The position numbers and the translations under genes are program-made. A stretch of DNA of 64,000 nt from Faeciplasma sp045660445 (lineage in GTDB: Bacteria; Bacillota; Clostridia; Oscillospirales; Ruminococcaceae), in the NCBI GenBank assembly GCA_045660445.1, contig JAZRDR010000010.1, positions 62,001 to 126,000 of the forward strand, in the 5' to 3' direction. Shown here piece after piece: positions 43,226-51,145 of this stretch. The stretch's first letter is position 1. Every line of letters starts with the position of its first letter. The notes under the pieces are model-generated. The model had not been told where the DNA came from. It did no database searches and saw nothing but the letters and a program-made list of their open reading frames with translations.

Positions 43226-44600
43226 TATGCAAGCTAACAAGACACCTATCACCGAGCAAGACGCAATCGTTAGGGCTCACAATTTTAAAGAGGTTTCATT
43301 GGGATATACTGCTGAGGAAGCGTTAAATGAAGCTAAGCGTTGCCTTAATTGTAAGAATAAGCCTTGTGTTAATGGCTGCCCCGTCGGCGTAAGGATTCCT
43401 GAGTTTATTGAGAAAATTGTCGATGGCGATATATCTTCAGCATATGATATTATCAAATCAACTAACGGTTTGCCCGCTGTTTGCGGTCGAGTTTGTCCGC
43501 AAGAGCATCAGTGTGAAGGCAAATGCGTTCGTGGCATAAAAGGCGAGCCTGTAGCAATCGGCAGACTCGAGCGTTTTTGTGCTGATTATATGCTTGATAA
43601 AGAAACAGGAATAGTAAAATCCGTTCCTAATGGACACAAGGTCGCCATAATCGGATCAGGCCCCTCGGGTCTTACCTGTGCCGCTGATCTTGCAAAGCTT
43701 GGATATGAAGTAACGATTTTTGAAGCTTTCCACACCGCCGGCGGTGTTTTGATGTATGGAATTCCAGAGTTCAGACTTCCTAAAGCTATTGTTCAGCACG
43801 AAATTGAAGGACTCAAGAAGATTGGCGTTGAAATTAATACTGATATGGTCATTGGCAAGATACTTTCTGTTGATGAATTGTTCGAAATGGGCTATGAATC
43901 CGTTTTCATTGGCTCGGGTGCGGGATTGCCAAACTTTATGAGAATCCCAGGCGAAGGCCTGGTTGGAGTTTTCTCTGCAAATGAATATTTAACACGAACC
44001 AACCTTATGAAGGCGTATCTCGATGATTACGATACACCAATCATAGAGTCCAAAGCTGTTGCGGTCGTGGGCGGTGGAAACGTTGCGATGGATGCGGCGC
44101 GCTGCGCAATACGTTTGGGTGCTGAAAAGGTATACGTTATTTATCGTCGATCCGAAAACGAGATGCCTGCTCGAAAGGAAGAAGTGCACCATGCGAAAGA
44201 AGAGGGGATTGAATTTGTATTCTTAACCAACCCCGTTGAAATTATCGGTGATAATAATGGTCGAGTGTGCGGAATTAAATGCAAAAAAATGCAACTTGGT
44301 GAGCCTGATTCTCGTGGACGAGCTTCTGTTTCAGAAATACCCGATTCTGATTACATAATTCCTATCGACACAGCAATTATTTCCATCGGCACTTCTCCCA
44401 ACCCCCTTATTCGTTCGACAACACCTGGCCTTGATACCAATTATCGAGGATGCTTGATCGTTGATGAAAATATGCTCACGACTAAAGAGGGCGTATACGC
44501 AGGTGGCGACGCTGTAACGGGTGCTGCAACAGTTATTTTGGCTATGGGTGCGGGAAAAACTGCTGCGAAAGCAATTGATGAATATATAAAGAATAAATAG
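43218..44600 (+). CDS. nfnB: NfnB / glutamate-synthase-small-subunit-like flavoprotein
   Basis: A 460-residue protein often annotated as NADPH-dependent glutamate synthase (GltA). N-terminal cysteines in CLNCKNKPCVNGCPVGV and CGRVCPQEHQCEGKC bind two [4Fe-4S] clusters; then comes an FAD fold (VAIIGSGPSGLTCAADLA) and an NADP fold (VAVVGGGNVAMDAARCA). The adjacent NfnA partner favours the bifurcating transhydrogenase NfnAB over glutamate synthase, since no large GltB subunit is near. ATG 43218 follows GGGAGGTG by nine bases. Confidence 0.88.
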   Translation: MANMQANKTPITEQDAIVRAHNFKEVSLGYTAEEALNEAKRCLNCKNKPCVNGCPVGVRIPEFIEKIVDGDISSAYDIIKSTNGLPAVCGRVCPQEHQCEGKCVRGIKGEPVAIGRLERFCADYMLDKETGIVKSVPNGHKVAIIGSGPSGLTCAADLAKLGYEVTIFEAFHTAGGVLMYGIPEFRLPKAIVQHEIEGLKKIGVEINTDMVIGKILSVDELFEMGYESVFIGSGAGLPNFMRIPGEGLVGVFSANEYLTRTNLMKAYLDDYDTPIIESKAVAVVGGGNVAMDAARCAIRLGAEKVYVIYRRSENEMPARKEEVHHAKEEGIEFVFLTNPVEIIGDNNGRVCGIKCKKMQLGEPDSRGRASVSEIPDSDYIIPIDTAIISIGTSPNPLIRSTTPGLDTNYRGCLIVDENMLTTKEGVYAGGDAVTGAATVILAMGAGKTAAKAIDEYIKNK

Positions 44601-44603
44601 CTA

Positions 44604-44632
44604 TTGAAAAATATCATTCAATCTGCTATAAT
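44604..44632 (+). promoter_or_regulatory. Promoter of yajC
   Basis: TTGAAA (44604-44609), 17 bases, TATAAT (44627-44632), 30 bases before yajC. Confidence 0.75.
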
Positions 44633-44662
44633 TATTAAAATAATTAAATTTTGGAGGCTAAA

Positions 44663-45061
44663 ATGCTTAATTGGTTTACTGTTTTGGCAGCAGCTACTTC
44701 TGATGCTACTGCTAATCCTTTATCCGGTATGACAATGCTCATTCCTACTATACTCATTTTTGTTGTAATGTGGTTCTTGCTTATTGCTCCTCAGCGCAAG
44801 AAAGAGAAGAAAGATGCTGAGATGAGAAAGAACGTTCAGGTTGGCGATACTATCGTTTCTGCCGGCGGAATTGTTGGTTTTATCGTAAAGATCGAGGCTG
44901 ATACCGTTGTTATCGAAACTGCCGGTGACAAGTCTAAGATCAGAATCCGTCGTTGGGCAATTTCTGAGAATCTTACTGCTAAGGAAGAATCCGAAAAGAC
45001 TTCTGCTCCCGCTCCTAAGAAATTAAAGAGCAAGGAAGAGGAAGTTGGAGTAGAAAAATAA
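44663..45061 (+). CDS. yajC: Preprotein translocase subunit YajC
   Basis: A 132-residue single-span membrane protein accessory to SecDF. One transmembrane helix (residues about 27-47, LIPTILIFVVMWFLLIAP), then QRKKEKK and the family core VGDTIVSAGGIVGFIVKI, with a charged C-terminal tail. ATG 44663 is chosen as TTGGAGG stands six bases before it. SecD/SecF are not in the window. A terminator follows that reaches into the next gene. Confidence 0.93.
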   Translation: MLNWFTVLAAATSDATANPLSGMTMLIPTILIFVVMWFLLIAPQRKKEKKDAEMRKNVQVGDTIVSAGGIVGFIVKIEADTVVIETAGDKSKIRIRRWAISENLTAKEESEKTSAPAPKKLKSKEEEVGVEK

Positions 45062-45084
45062 TCAATATTGCTTCTAAAAACTCA

Positions 45085-45130
45085 CCCCTTTGAATATCGT
45101 TTATAAACGGTGTTCAAAGGGGATTTTTTT
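45085..45130 (+). terminator. yajC terminator overlapping the next gene's ribosome binding site
   Basis: The arm beginning CCCCTTTGAATA (45085 onward) and the arm ending TTCAAAGGGG (to 45122) form a 17 bp stem around a short loop, followed by ATTTTTTT. The binding site AAAGGGGA of the next gene is the 3' arm, and its ATG (45131) follows the T-tract directly. Confidence 0.8.
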
Positions 45131-45508
45131 ATGTCTCAATTCATGCTTGCAATTCTAAAGGGTTTTGCAAAGGCATCGATCATAATGTTTGCTGTCTGTT
45201 CATTAATAAGTATTTCCATGCTTTTCTTTGATATATCGGATTCTGTTTTAAGATATATTTCATTCCTGCTATTAGGATCATATTGCTATCTTTGTGCATA
45301 CATCTCCACTCAGATAAACAGAAACAGAGGAATGCTTCAAGGAGCTGCTAGCGGTGGATTAATTATGACATTAGCTTTGTTGCTGAGCTTGATATTTAAT
45401 AATTTTGCATTCTCAATCCTGCTCATTATAAAGCTGTTGATATGTTTATTCGGTGGCATAGCAGGTGGAATAAAAGGCATTAACACCAAACATACAAAGG
45501 CGACATAA
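45131..45508 (+). CDS. TIGR04086 family membrane protein
   Basis: A 125-residue protein with four predicted transmembrane segments (residues about 12-33, 40-58, 72-92, 97-118) and the family ending LLICLFGGIAGGIKGIN. The family, found in Clostridia next to yajC or the spoIIIA operon, has no known function. The binding site AAAGGGGA is buried in the terminator stem described at 45085, so translation may need unfolding of that hairpin, or the gene may be read only from a transcript starting inside it. The chosen ATG is the only sensible start. Confidence 0.75.
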   Translation: MSQFMLAILKGFAKASIIMFAVCSLISISMLFFDISDSVLRYISFLLLGSYCYLCAYISTQINRNRGMLQGAASGGLIMTLALLLSLIFNNFAFSILLIIKLLICLFGGIAGGIKGINTKHTKAT

Positions 45509-45553
45509 ATTAAATGCATCTTTCATATATTGATTTAGGACAAGGAGATCAAA

Positions 45554-46465
45554 GTGAAGACGGGTATTTTTGAAGCTATTGAGCTTCTGCCAAATAATAT
45601 ATCAAATATAGTTCGCTCATGTTTAAAATTAAATGATATTGATGAAATTCGCTTAAGACTCAATAAGCCGATTTCAATATCTGCATATGGGAAAAACATC
45701 TTTCTTCATAATGATGGCGCGATTGGTGAACTTGATTCAGATGTATTATATGCGTCGGATTCTGATATTGAACATACATTTAAGTCTGCTTTTTCATACT
45801 CTCTGCACAGTTATTCAAAAGAGCTTGCATCAGGATATGTAACATCTAAAGGAGGAAACCGTATAGGTGTTTGCGGGACTGCGGTTCTGAACTCTAATGA
45901 TGTTAACTCAGTTGATACATTGAAGTATATATCTTCTGTAAATATAAGAATATCACGTGAGATTACCGGCTGTGCTCAAAAAGTCGTCGATATATGCGGG
46001 TTATCGAGCAGTGTTTTGATTATCGGTCCACCTTCAAGCGGAAAAACAACACTTTTGCGCGATTTATCTAGACTAATTGGTAGTGCATATAAAGTATCAC
46101 TTATAGATGAGCTAAACGAAATATCTGCAACCTATAAAAACGAGGCCTTCTGTGATATTGGCTTATTAACTGACGTTTTTGTGGGTTATCCCAAACACAT
46201 AGGAATAACAACTGCCATAAAAGTTATGTCGCCATCTGTTCTTATCGTTGACGAGATTGGTACAAACGAAGATATTAAGGCATTGAATTACGCTATCAAT
46301 TCAGGAGTTCGACTTGTAACCGCAATACATTCTGATTCACTTGAGAATACAAAACAAAAGCCGGAAATAGCCAAACTTATATCTATCGGTGCATTTGATT
46401 ATGCAGTTGTACTGAAGCCATACAGCAGTTTTAACCATGATTATAAGGTGATTAAACTTGATTAA
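45554..46465 (+). CDS. spoIIIAA: Stage III sporulation protein AA (ATPase)
   Basis: A 303-residue secretion-type ATPase of the SpoIIIA-SpoIIQ channel between mother cell and forespore. It has an N-terminal EIRLRLNKPISI region, Walker A GPPSSGKTTLLRDL near residue 158 and Walker B VLIVDEIG near 230. GTG start with AAGGAG upstream. First gene of an eight-gene run with tiny gaps. A CATATATT near 45524 could serve as a sigma-E -10 box, the expected mother-cell factor, but I could not assign a -35 with confidence. Confidence 0.95.
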   Translation: MKTGIFEAIELLPNNISNIVRSCLKLNDIDEIRLRLNKPISISAYGKNIFLHNDGAIGELDSDVLYASDSDIEHTFKSAFSYSLHSYSKELASGYVTSKGGNRIGVCGTAVLNSNDVNSVDTLKYISSVNIRISREITGCAQKVVDICGLSSSVLIIGPPSSGKTTLLRDLSRLIGSAYKVSLIDELNEISATYKNEAFCDIGLLTDVFVGYPKHIGITTAIKVMSPSVLIVDEIGTNEDIKALNYAINSGVRLVTAIHSDSLENTKQKPEIAKLISIGAFDYAVVLKPYSSFNHDYKVIKLD

Positions 46466-46949
46466 ATTAATGATAGCAATAGCAATAGTTTTGTGTGCAT
46501 ATTTATCCGGATATGAGCTTTATAAAACAGAGTTAGCAAAAGCAAGGACAGTCAAAGAACTTAGCAAGATAATCGAAGATATTATAATTTGCGTTGATTA
46601 TCTTTCATTGGATGTTTTTGAAATCTGCAATAAAGTATTCAAAGAACGTAAATATATAAGTTGTTCTGAATTTATTGATATATCATCAGGGGATTTTCCT
46701 GCATTATGGAGAAACGCCTGTGAAAAGTGTCTTTATAATCTTCCAGAAAACATATTAGAGGACTTTTCAGAGCTTGGTGAAATTATAGGTTCGTGCGACA
46801 AAGATTCTCAACTTAAAAAGCTTGAAAGAATCAAACAAACATTAAACAAAAGCTATGATGAGCTATCTATAAACACAAACGAGAGGAAAAAGGTATATTC
46901 AACAGTCAGCTTATGTGTGAGTATGCTGCTTATATTGATCGTTATATAA
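46458..46949 (+). CDS. spoIIIAB: Stage III sporulation protein AB
   Basis: A 163-residue membrane protein related to GspF/type II secretion F subunits, with an N-terminal transmembrane helix (about 3-18), a helical soluble part (AKARTVKELSKIIEDIIICVDYLSLDVFEICNK region) and a C-terminal helix. It likely starts at TTG 46458, with AAGGTG seven to eight bases upstream, overlapping spoIIIAA by eight bases; ATG 46470 is the alternative. Confidence 0.9.
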   Translation: MIKLMIAIAIVLCAYLSGYELYKTELAKARTVKELSKIIEDIIICVDYLSLDVFEICNKVFKERKYISCSEFIDISSGDFPALWRNACEKCLYNLPENILEDFSELGEIIGSCDKDSQLKKLERIKQTLNKSYDELSINTNERKKVYSTVSLCVSMLLILIVI

Positions 46950-46968
46950 TTTTGAAACGGTGATAATT

Positions 46969-47163
46969 ATGGAAGTTGATTTGATTTTTAAAATAGCCGG
47001 TCTTGGAATAATCGTAGCTGTGTTAAGCCAGCTTCTGAAACGTGCCGAACGAGATGATCAAGCTTTGATGATAACGATTGCTGGACTTATTGTTGTAATG
47101 CTAATGCTCGTTAACGAGATATCAAGACTTTTTGACACGGTTAAGTCGGTGTTCGGATTCTGA
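46969..47163 (+). CDS. spoIIIAC: Stage III sporulation protein AC
   Basis: A 64-residue, two-helix membrane protein (DLIFKIAGLGIIVAVLSQLLKRA, then ALMITIAGLIVVMLMLV) of the SpoIIIAC/AD family. ATG 46969 follows ACGGTGAT. Its stop overlaps the spoIIIAD start by one base. Confidence 0.93.
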   Translation: MEVDLIFKIAGLGIIVAVLSQLLKRAERDDQALMITIAGLIVVMLMLVNEISRLFDTVKSVFGF

Positions 47164-47552
47164 TGGAGATAATCAATATTGCTGTAATATGCATTATTTG
47201 TGCAATTCTATCACGAGTTATAGTACAAACAAATCAAGAGCTTTCAATGCTTATATCTGTTGCAGCTGTTATAGTTGTCTCATTCAGCATTCTTATATCA
47301 GTTACTGATATTTTGTCAAAGCTACAAAGAATTATAAGCACAGTTGGAATCGAACCTGAAAGTGTAGGTATTGCTTTTAAAGCATTGGGAATCTGCTATG
47401 TCTGTGAACTATCTTCTGCAAGCTGCAGGGATAGCGGAGAGTCAGCATTATCTAGCGTTATAGACATATCCGGTAAGGTTGCAATAGCGATAATATGTAT
47501 GCCTCTGCTCGACAGCCTTATGGAAGTAGTCAAAAATATATTGGAGATGTGA
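47163..47552 (+). CDS. spoIIIAD: Stage III sporulation protein AD
   Basis: A 129-residue membrane protein, longer relative of SpoIIIAC, with four hydrophobic segments and the family segment IGICYVCELSSASCRDSGESAL-like (here ALGICYVCELSSASCRDSGE). Translationally coupled with spoIIIAC through a TGATG junction. Confidence 0.92.
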   Translation: MEIINIAVICIICAILSRVIVQTNQELSMLISVAAVIVVSFSILISVTDILSKLQRIISTVGIEPESVGIAFKALGICYVCELSSASCRDSGESALSSVIDISGKVAIAIICMPLLDSLMEVVKNILEM

Positions 47553-47554
47553 AA

Positions 47555-48643
47555 ATGAAGTATGTAGTTTGCTTTTTGCTTACTATATTGGCAGTAATGT
47601 ATATAACAATACCTATACTTGCAGATGAATCTGATGAATATAGGGACAAGGTATATTCAGAATTTAAGAATATTGAAATCCCAAGCGAAGCTAACAAAAT
47701 TGGAATCGATATTAACGATCCTGAATCTATAACTCAAATTGATAGTAATACAATATTCAATTACATATTTTCGATCATCAAATCAAGTATTTCAGCGCCA
47801 GCAGGAATATTGGTTGCAGTTTGTGCGCTTTCGCTTATATCGCAGATCATCACATCACTTTCAAATAATACGCATAATTATGATACAGTAATAACAATAG
47901 CTTGTTTTGTATGTATTTGCGGTCCTGTGATCAGTTCTTTTATAAGCGCTATAAGTGTAATGTCATCCATACAGACATTTATGGTATCATACGTGCCTAT
48001 ATATGCTTCAATATGTGTAGCATCAGGTAATATTTCAGGAGCACTAAGCTATAACGCGATCCTTTTATATACCTGCGAAGCCGTGACGATCTTTGCAACT
48101 TTTATTTTAAAGCCGATTTTAATATGTGCAACAGTACTGTCTGTTACTCAATCGATAAACACTGAGATACCCGATTTCGTTAGTTCTTTAAGACGTGCAT
48201 TTCTAACCTTGTTCGGTCTTTTACTAACTATATTTTCGGGTGTTATAGGTTTGCAGGCAACTGCAGGAAGGGCAGCAGATAGTTTAAGTCTTAGAGCAGG
48301 GAAGTATCTTGTTTCAAGCTTTGTACCAATTTTGGGATATACGATAACAGAATCATATAGAACTATACAAGCAAGCCTTGGTTCAATACGTTCGACAATC
48401 GGTGTATTTGGAATTGTTATTATAGCATTGATTCTTTCAATCCCATTGATAAGCTTAACTGTATATCGCTGTTTCTTTGCATTCAGCGAGTGGATCGCAA
48501 GCCTATGTCAAAGTAAAAGTATTGCTTCGCTGATGAAGGGACTTAATAACGTATACTCTCTTTTATCAACTGTATTGCTATTGTATTTCTTAATGCTGAT
48601 CATTTCAACGGGAATGCTTATTTCATTGGGAGGCAATGCTTAA
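47555..48643 (+). CDS. spoIIIAE: Stage III sporulation protein AE
   Basis: A 362-residue polytopic membrane protein with an N-terminal signal segment (residues 1-22) followed by an extracytoplasmic stretch and about seven transmembrane helices; the central SLRRAFLTLFGLLLTIFSGVIGLQ and the SFVPILGYTITESYRT segment are family marks. ATG 47555 is preferred, with TTGGAGATG upstream. Ends with a one-base overlap (TAATG) with spoIIIAF. Confidence 0.93.
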   Translation: MKYVVCFLLTILAVMYITIPILADESDEYRDKVYSEFKNIEIPSEANKIGIDINDPESITQIDSNTIFNYIFSIIKSSISAPAGILVAVCALSLISQIITSLSNNTHNYDTVITIACFVCICGPVISSFISAISVMSSIQTFMVSYVPIYASICVASGNISGALSYNAILLYTCEAVTIFATFILKPILICATVLSVTQSINTEIPDFVSSLRRAFLTLFGLLLTIFSGVIGLQATAGRAADSLSLRAGKYLVSSFVPILGYTITESYRTIQASLGSIRSTIGVFGIVIIALILSIPLISLTVYRCFFAFSEWIASLCQSKSIASLMKGLNNVYSLLSTVLLLYFLMLIISTGMLISLGGNA

Positions 48644-49110
48644 TGACATGGCTTAAGAATATAACCATTTGTATATGCGCTTTTTCACTGCTTCACACTG
48701 TGATAAAAATGCTCGCGCCAAACAAGTATTACCCACAGATGAAAACAGTGATATCACTTCTTTCGGTGATCATGATTGGCTCAATGTTTATTAAGTTTGA
48801 TATATCAGAAATAAGCCAAGAATTCGAGTCTATCAATCAACCACAATATTTGTCTCAAGAAAGCAGGCTTGTAATAAAAGAAATAGAAACAAGACTTTCT
48901 GAGTATCTTATGAATGCATTAGAGAGGCGCGGGATAGGCGTAAAAAAAGTTCAGATTGTAACAAATATTGATGAAGAATACTGCATATCTATTAGTGAGG
49001 CTTGGATAATTGTCAGCTCATCAGACGAAGCAAAAAAAGAAACTATCAAAAAGATAGTTAACGAAGAGATTGGAGATATTGATGTTATTATAGAAGTCTC
49101 GGAGGAATAG
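48643..49110 (+). CDS. spoIIIAF: Stage III sporulation protein AF
   Basis: A 155-residue protein with two N-terminal transmembrane helices (about 6-20 and 32-48) and an extracytoplasmic ring-building-motif-like domain. The family segment LHTVIKMLAPNKYYPQMKTVISLLSVIMIGSM is seen in part. Coupled to both neighbours. Confidence 0.88.
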   Translation: MTWLKNITICICAFSLLHTVIKMLAPNKYYPQMKTVISLLSVIMIGSMFIKFDISEISQEFESINQPQYLSQESRLVIKEIETRLSEYLMNALERRGIGVKKVQIVTNIDEEYCISISEAWIIVSSSDEAKKETIKKIVNEEIGDIDVIIEVSEE

Positions 49111-49593
49111 ATGGATATTTCGAAAATCAAGGAAAAGCTGAAAACGTCGCCAAAACTCGTCACGTATATTTTAATAGCAGCTGTCTGTGTTGTATTATTG
49201 CTGATTATGAACACGTCTAATGAAGATTCATCCTCAATAGAAAAAAACACGTTATCTGCAGGTGATACAGAGTTCAAGTCAAGTCTTGAAAAAGATCTTG
49301 AGAATATAATCTCCAAGATTGAGGGAGCAGGAAAGGTAACTGTAATGCTTACAGTTGATAGTACATATAGCTATGAATACATCAAGGATTATTCGAATGA
49401 TGAGATCGAAACTGTAATTGTTGGAAATAAGGAAGCATTGATATCGAAAATAACAAATCCAACTGTCAGCGGTGTATTAGTAGTTTGTAGTGGAGGTGAC
49501 AATGTCAGTGTTAAAGAAAAGATCATAAACGCGGTTGCAACCGTCTTGGATATACCACTCAGCCGAGTTTATGTGGCAAAATATAATAATTAG
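49111..49593 (+). CDS. spoIIIAG: Stage III sporulation protein AG
   Basis: A 160-residue protein with one transmembrane helix (about 18-37) and a ring-building motif domain (about 60-160) that assembles the channel ring in the intermembrane space. Family marks: LENIISKIEGAGKVTVMLTV and the ending TVLDIPLSRVYVAK. It starts immediately after the spoIIIAF stop. Confidence 0.92.
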   Translation: MDISKIKEKLKTSPKLVTYILIAAVCVVLLLIMNTSNEDSSSIEKNTLSAGDTEFKSSLEKDLENIISKIEGAGKVTVMLTVDSTYSYEYIKDYSNDEIETVIVGNKEALISKITNPTVSGVLVVCSGGDNVSVKEKIINAVATVLDIPLSRVYVAKYNN

Positions 49594-49609
49594 TTTGGAG
49601 GACGAATTT

Positions 49610-50170
49610 ATGAAAAGAGCAAAGCTTAACTTTAAGATCACAAAAAAACAGATAATCATTACATGTCTTACATTGTTTTTGGGTATAGCTGTATATGCAA
49701 ACTACCTTATCGCTCAAGGAACACCTTTAAAACCAACAGAAGTGATCGAAGGAGTTAATCTAGAGGATGATTATGGCGAAGTTCTATATGTAAACGGAAC
49801 GGAATATTATTCATATTCATCAGATGATTACTTTGCACAGGCAAGACTTGATAAAGCAACTTCTCGTGAGGAAGCTGTTGAAACATTGCAGATGGTTCTG
49901 TCCGGTCAGGATGTGACCGAAGAGGAGATCGCTGTATACACAGAGGAGGCTATCTCACTAACAGCGACGATACAAAGTGAAAATGTGATTGAAAGCTTAA
50001 TCAAAGCAGCCGGATATGAAGATTGTGTTGTATATCTTGACAATGAAGGTGCAAGCATAGTTGTAAAGACAGATGGCTTAACGTCTTCAGATGCTGCAGA
50101 GATCAAGGATATTCTGCTGTCAGAAGTATATGTTTTAAATGAAAATATTCGAATTTTTGAAGTAAAATAG
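49610..50170 (+). CDS. spoIIIAH: Stage III sporulation protein AH
   Basis: A 186-residue protein with a basic N-terminus, one transmembrane helix (about 14-34) and an extracytoplasmic ring domain that contacts SpoIIQ. Seen are YFAQARLDKATSREEAVETLQ and the ending AEIKDILLSEV. ATG 49610 follows TTGGAGGA. SpoIIQ is not in the window. Last gene of the complete AA-AH set. Confidence 0.92.
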   Translation: MKRAKLNFKITKKQIIITCLTLFLGIAVYANYLIAQGTPLKPTEVIEGVNLEDDYGEVLYVNGTEYYSYSSDDYFAQARLDKATSREEAVETLQMVLSGQDVTEEEIAVYTEEAISLTATIQSENVIESLIKAAGYEDCVVYLDNEGASIVVKTDGLTSSDAAEIKDILLSEVYVLNENIRIFEVK

Positions 50171-50199
50171 TTGTGCAAAATTAAATTTCGTGTTATACT
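50171..50199 (+). promoter_or_regulatory. Promoter of asp23/nusB
   Basis: TTGTGC (50171-50176), 17 bases, TATACT (50194-50199), starting right after the spoIIIAH stop; leader of about 85 bases before the asp23 ATG. Confidence 0.6.
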
Positions 50200-50290
50200 G
50201 TATGTGTATAATTGCGTATAGAATTTGCATATTTAAAAATCCGTCATAAACTTGATTTTTGAAGACGTATAAAATAAGGAGGCTCCTTTT

Positions 50291-50653
50291 ATGGAACAGT
50301 CAACAAGAACACGTAAGGGAACGCTTAAGGTTTCCGAAAATGTTATAGTAACCATTGCAAAAAACGCAACCGAAGAGGTTTCCGGCGTTGCTTCGATCGC
50401 TATAAAGCCCTTTAGCGTTAGCAGTTTAATTCGCGCAAAGCTTGATTCCAGTGACATAAGTGTAACAATGCTTGACGGTGTTGCAAAGATATCTATGTCC
50501 ATCATCGTTAAGAATGGATATAACATTGTTAACACCTGCGAACAGATTCAGGAGCGAGTTAAGGCTGCTGTTCAAACAATGACGGGCGTTACTGTTTCAA
50601 AGGTTAATGTTTCTGTAGTTGATGTTGATTTTACCTCACAACAGGATGCGTAA
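50291..50653 (+). CDS. Asp23/Gls24 family protein (YqhY-like)
   Basis: A 120-residue Asp23/Gls24 family protein: GTLKVSENVIVTIAKNATEEVSGVASI at the start, AKISMSIIVKNGYNI in the middle and VNVSVVDVDF at the end. In Firmicutes the copy before nusB is called YqhY and affects fatty-acid synthesis control through acetyl-CoA carboxylase. The accBC genes that often precede it are missing here. AAGGAGG precedes the ATG. Confidence 0.9.
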   Translation: MEQSTRTRKGTLKVSENVIVTIAKNATEEVSGVASIAIKPFSVSSLIRAKLDSSDISVTMLDGVAKISMSIIVKNGYNIVNTCEQIQERVKAAVQTMTGVTVSKVNVSVVDVDFTSQQDA

Positions 50654-50659
50654 TATCAG

Positions 50660-50691
50660 ATATGCCAAGTGGGTCAGCCTGCTTGGCATAT
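50660..50691 (+). other. Perfect 10 bp hairpin between asp23 and nusB
   Basis: ATATGCCAAG (50660-50669) and CTTGGCATAT (50682-50691) pair perfectly, with a 12-base interval that can pair partly. There is no T-tract, so it is probably a message-processing or stability element rather than a terminator. Confidence 0.5.
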
Positions 50692-50728
50692 CGTGCTGAA
50701 TAAAATTAATATAAGGTGGACGTTTAAA

Positions 50729-51145
50729 ATGAGTGTAACAAGACATGATATCCGTGAATCGGAGTTTATTATTATTTTCGAGAAGCTTTTCAGAGATGAA
50801 AGTATTTCCGAGCTTTTAGAGCTTTCTTTAGATAACGAATCAGTTACTGTTAACGATGAAGTTAAAGAAACAGCTGAGGGTGTATTTGAAAAAGCTGATG
50901 AGCTTGATGAGATCATCTCGAAATTCAGTGAAAAGCGCAATATTTCAAGAATGCCAAAGATCAACCTTGCGATTTTGCGTCTTGCTGTATATGAGATATT
51001 ATATAAGTCCGATATGGCTCCCGTTAATGTAATTATCAACGAAGCTGTTGGTCTTGCAAAGAAATATGCTCAGCCAAGTGACATTTCTTTTGTAAACGGC
51101 ATTTTGGGTGCATATTCACGCTCTTTGGGTGAAAACAATGCCTGA
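50729..51145 (+). CDS. nusB: Transcription antitermination factor NusB
   Basis: A 138-residue helical protein that with NusE/S10 binds boxA RNA in rRNA antitermination. Family marks are the start SVTRHDIRESEFIIIFEKLF, RMPKINLAILRLAVYEILY and VNVIINEAVGLAKKYAQPSDISFVNGILG. ATG 50729 has AAGGTGGA eight bases upstream. Its end overlaps the Kae1-like gene by eight bases. Confidence 0.93.
   Translation: MSVTRHDIRESEFIIIFEKLFRDESISELLELSLDNESVTVNDEVKETAEGVFEKADELDEIISKFSEKRNISRMPKINLAILRLAVYEILYKSDMAPVNVIINEAVGLAKKYAQPSDISFVNGILGAYSRSLGENNA

Noticed and set aside
43218..44600. Glutamate synthase small subunit
   Set aside because: No large subunit is adjacent, and the coupled NfnA-type partner fits the bifurcating transhydrogenase instead.
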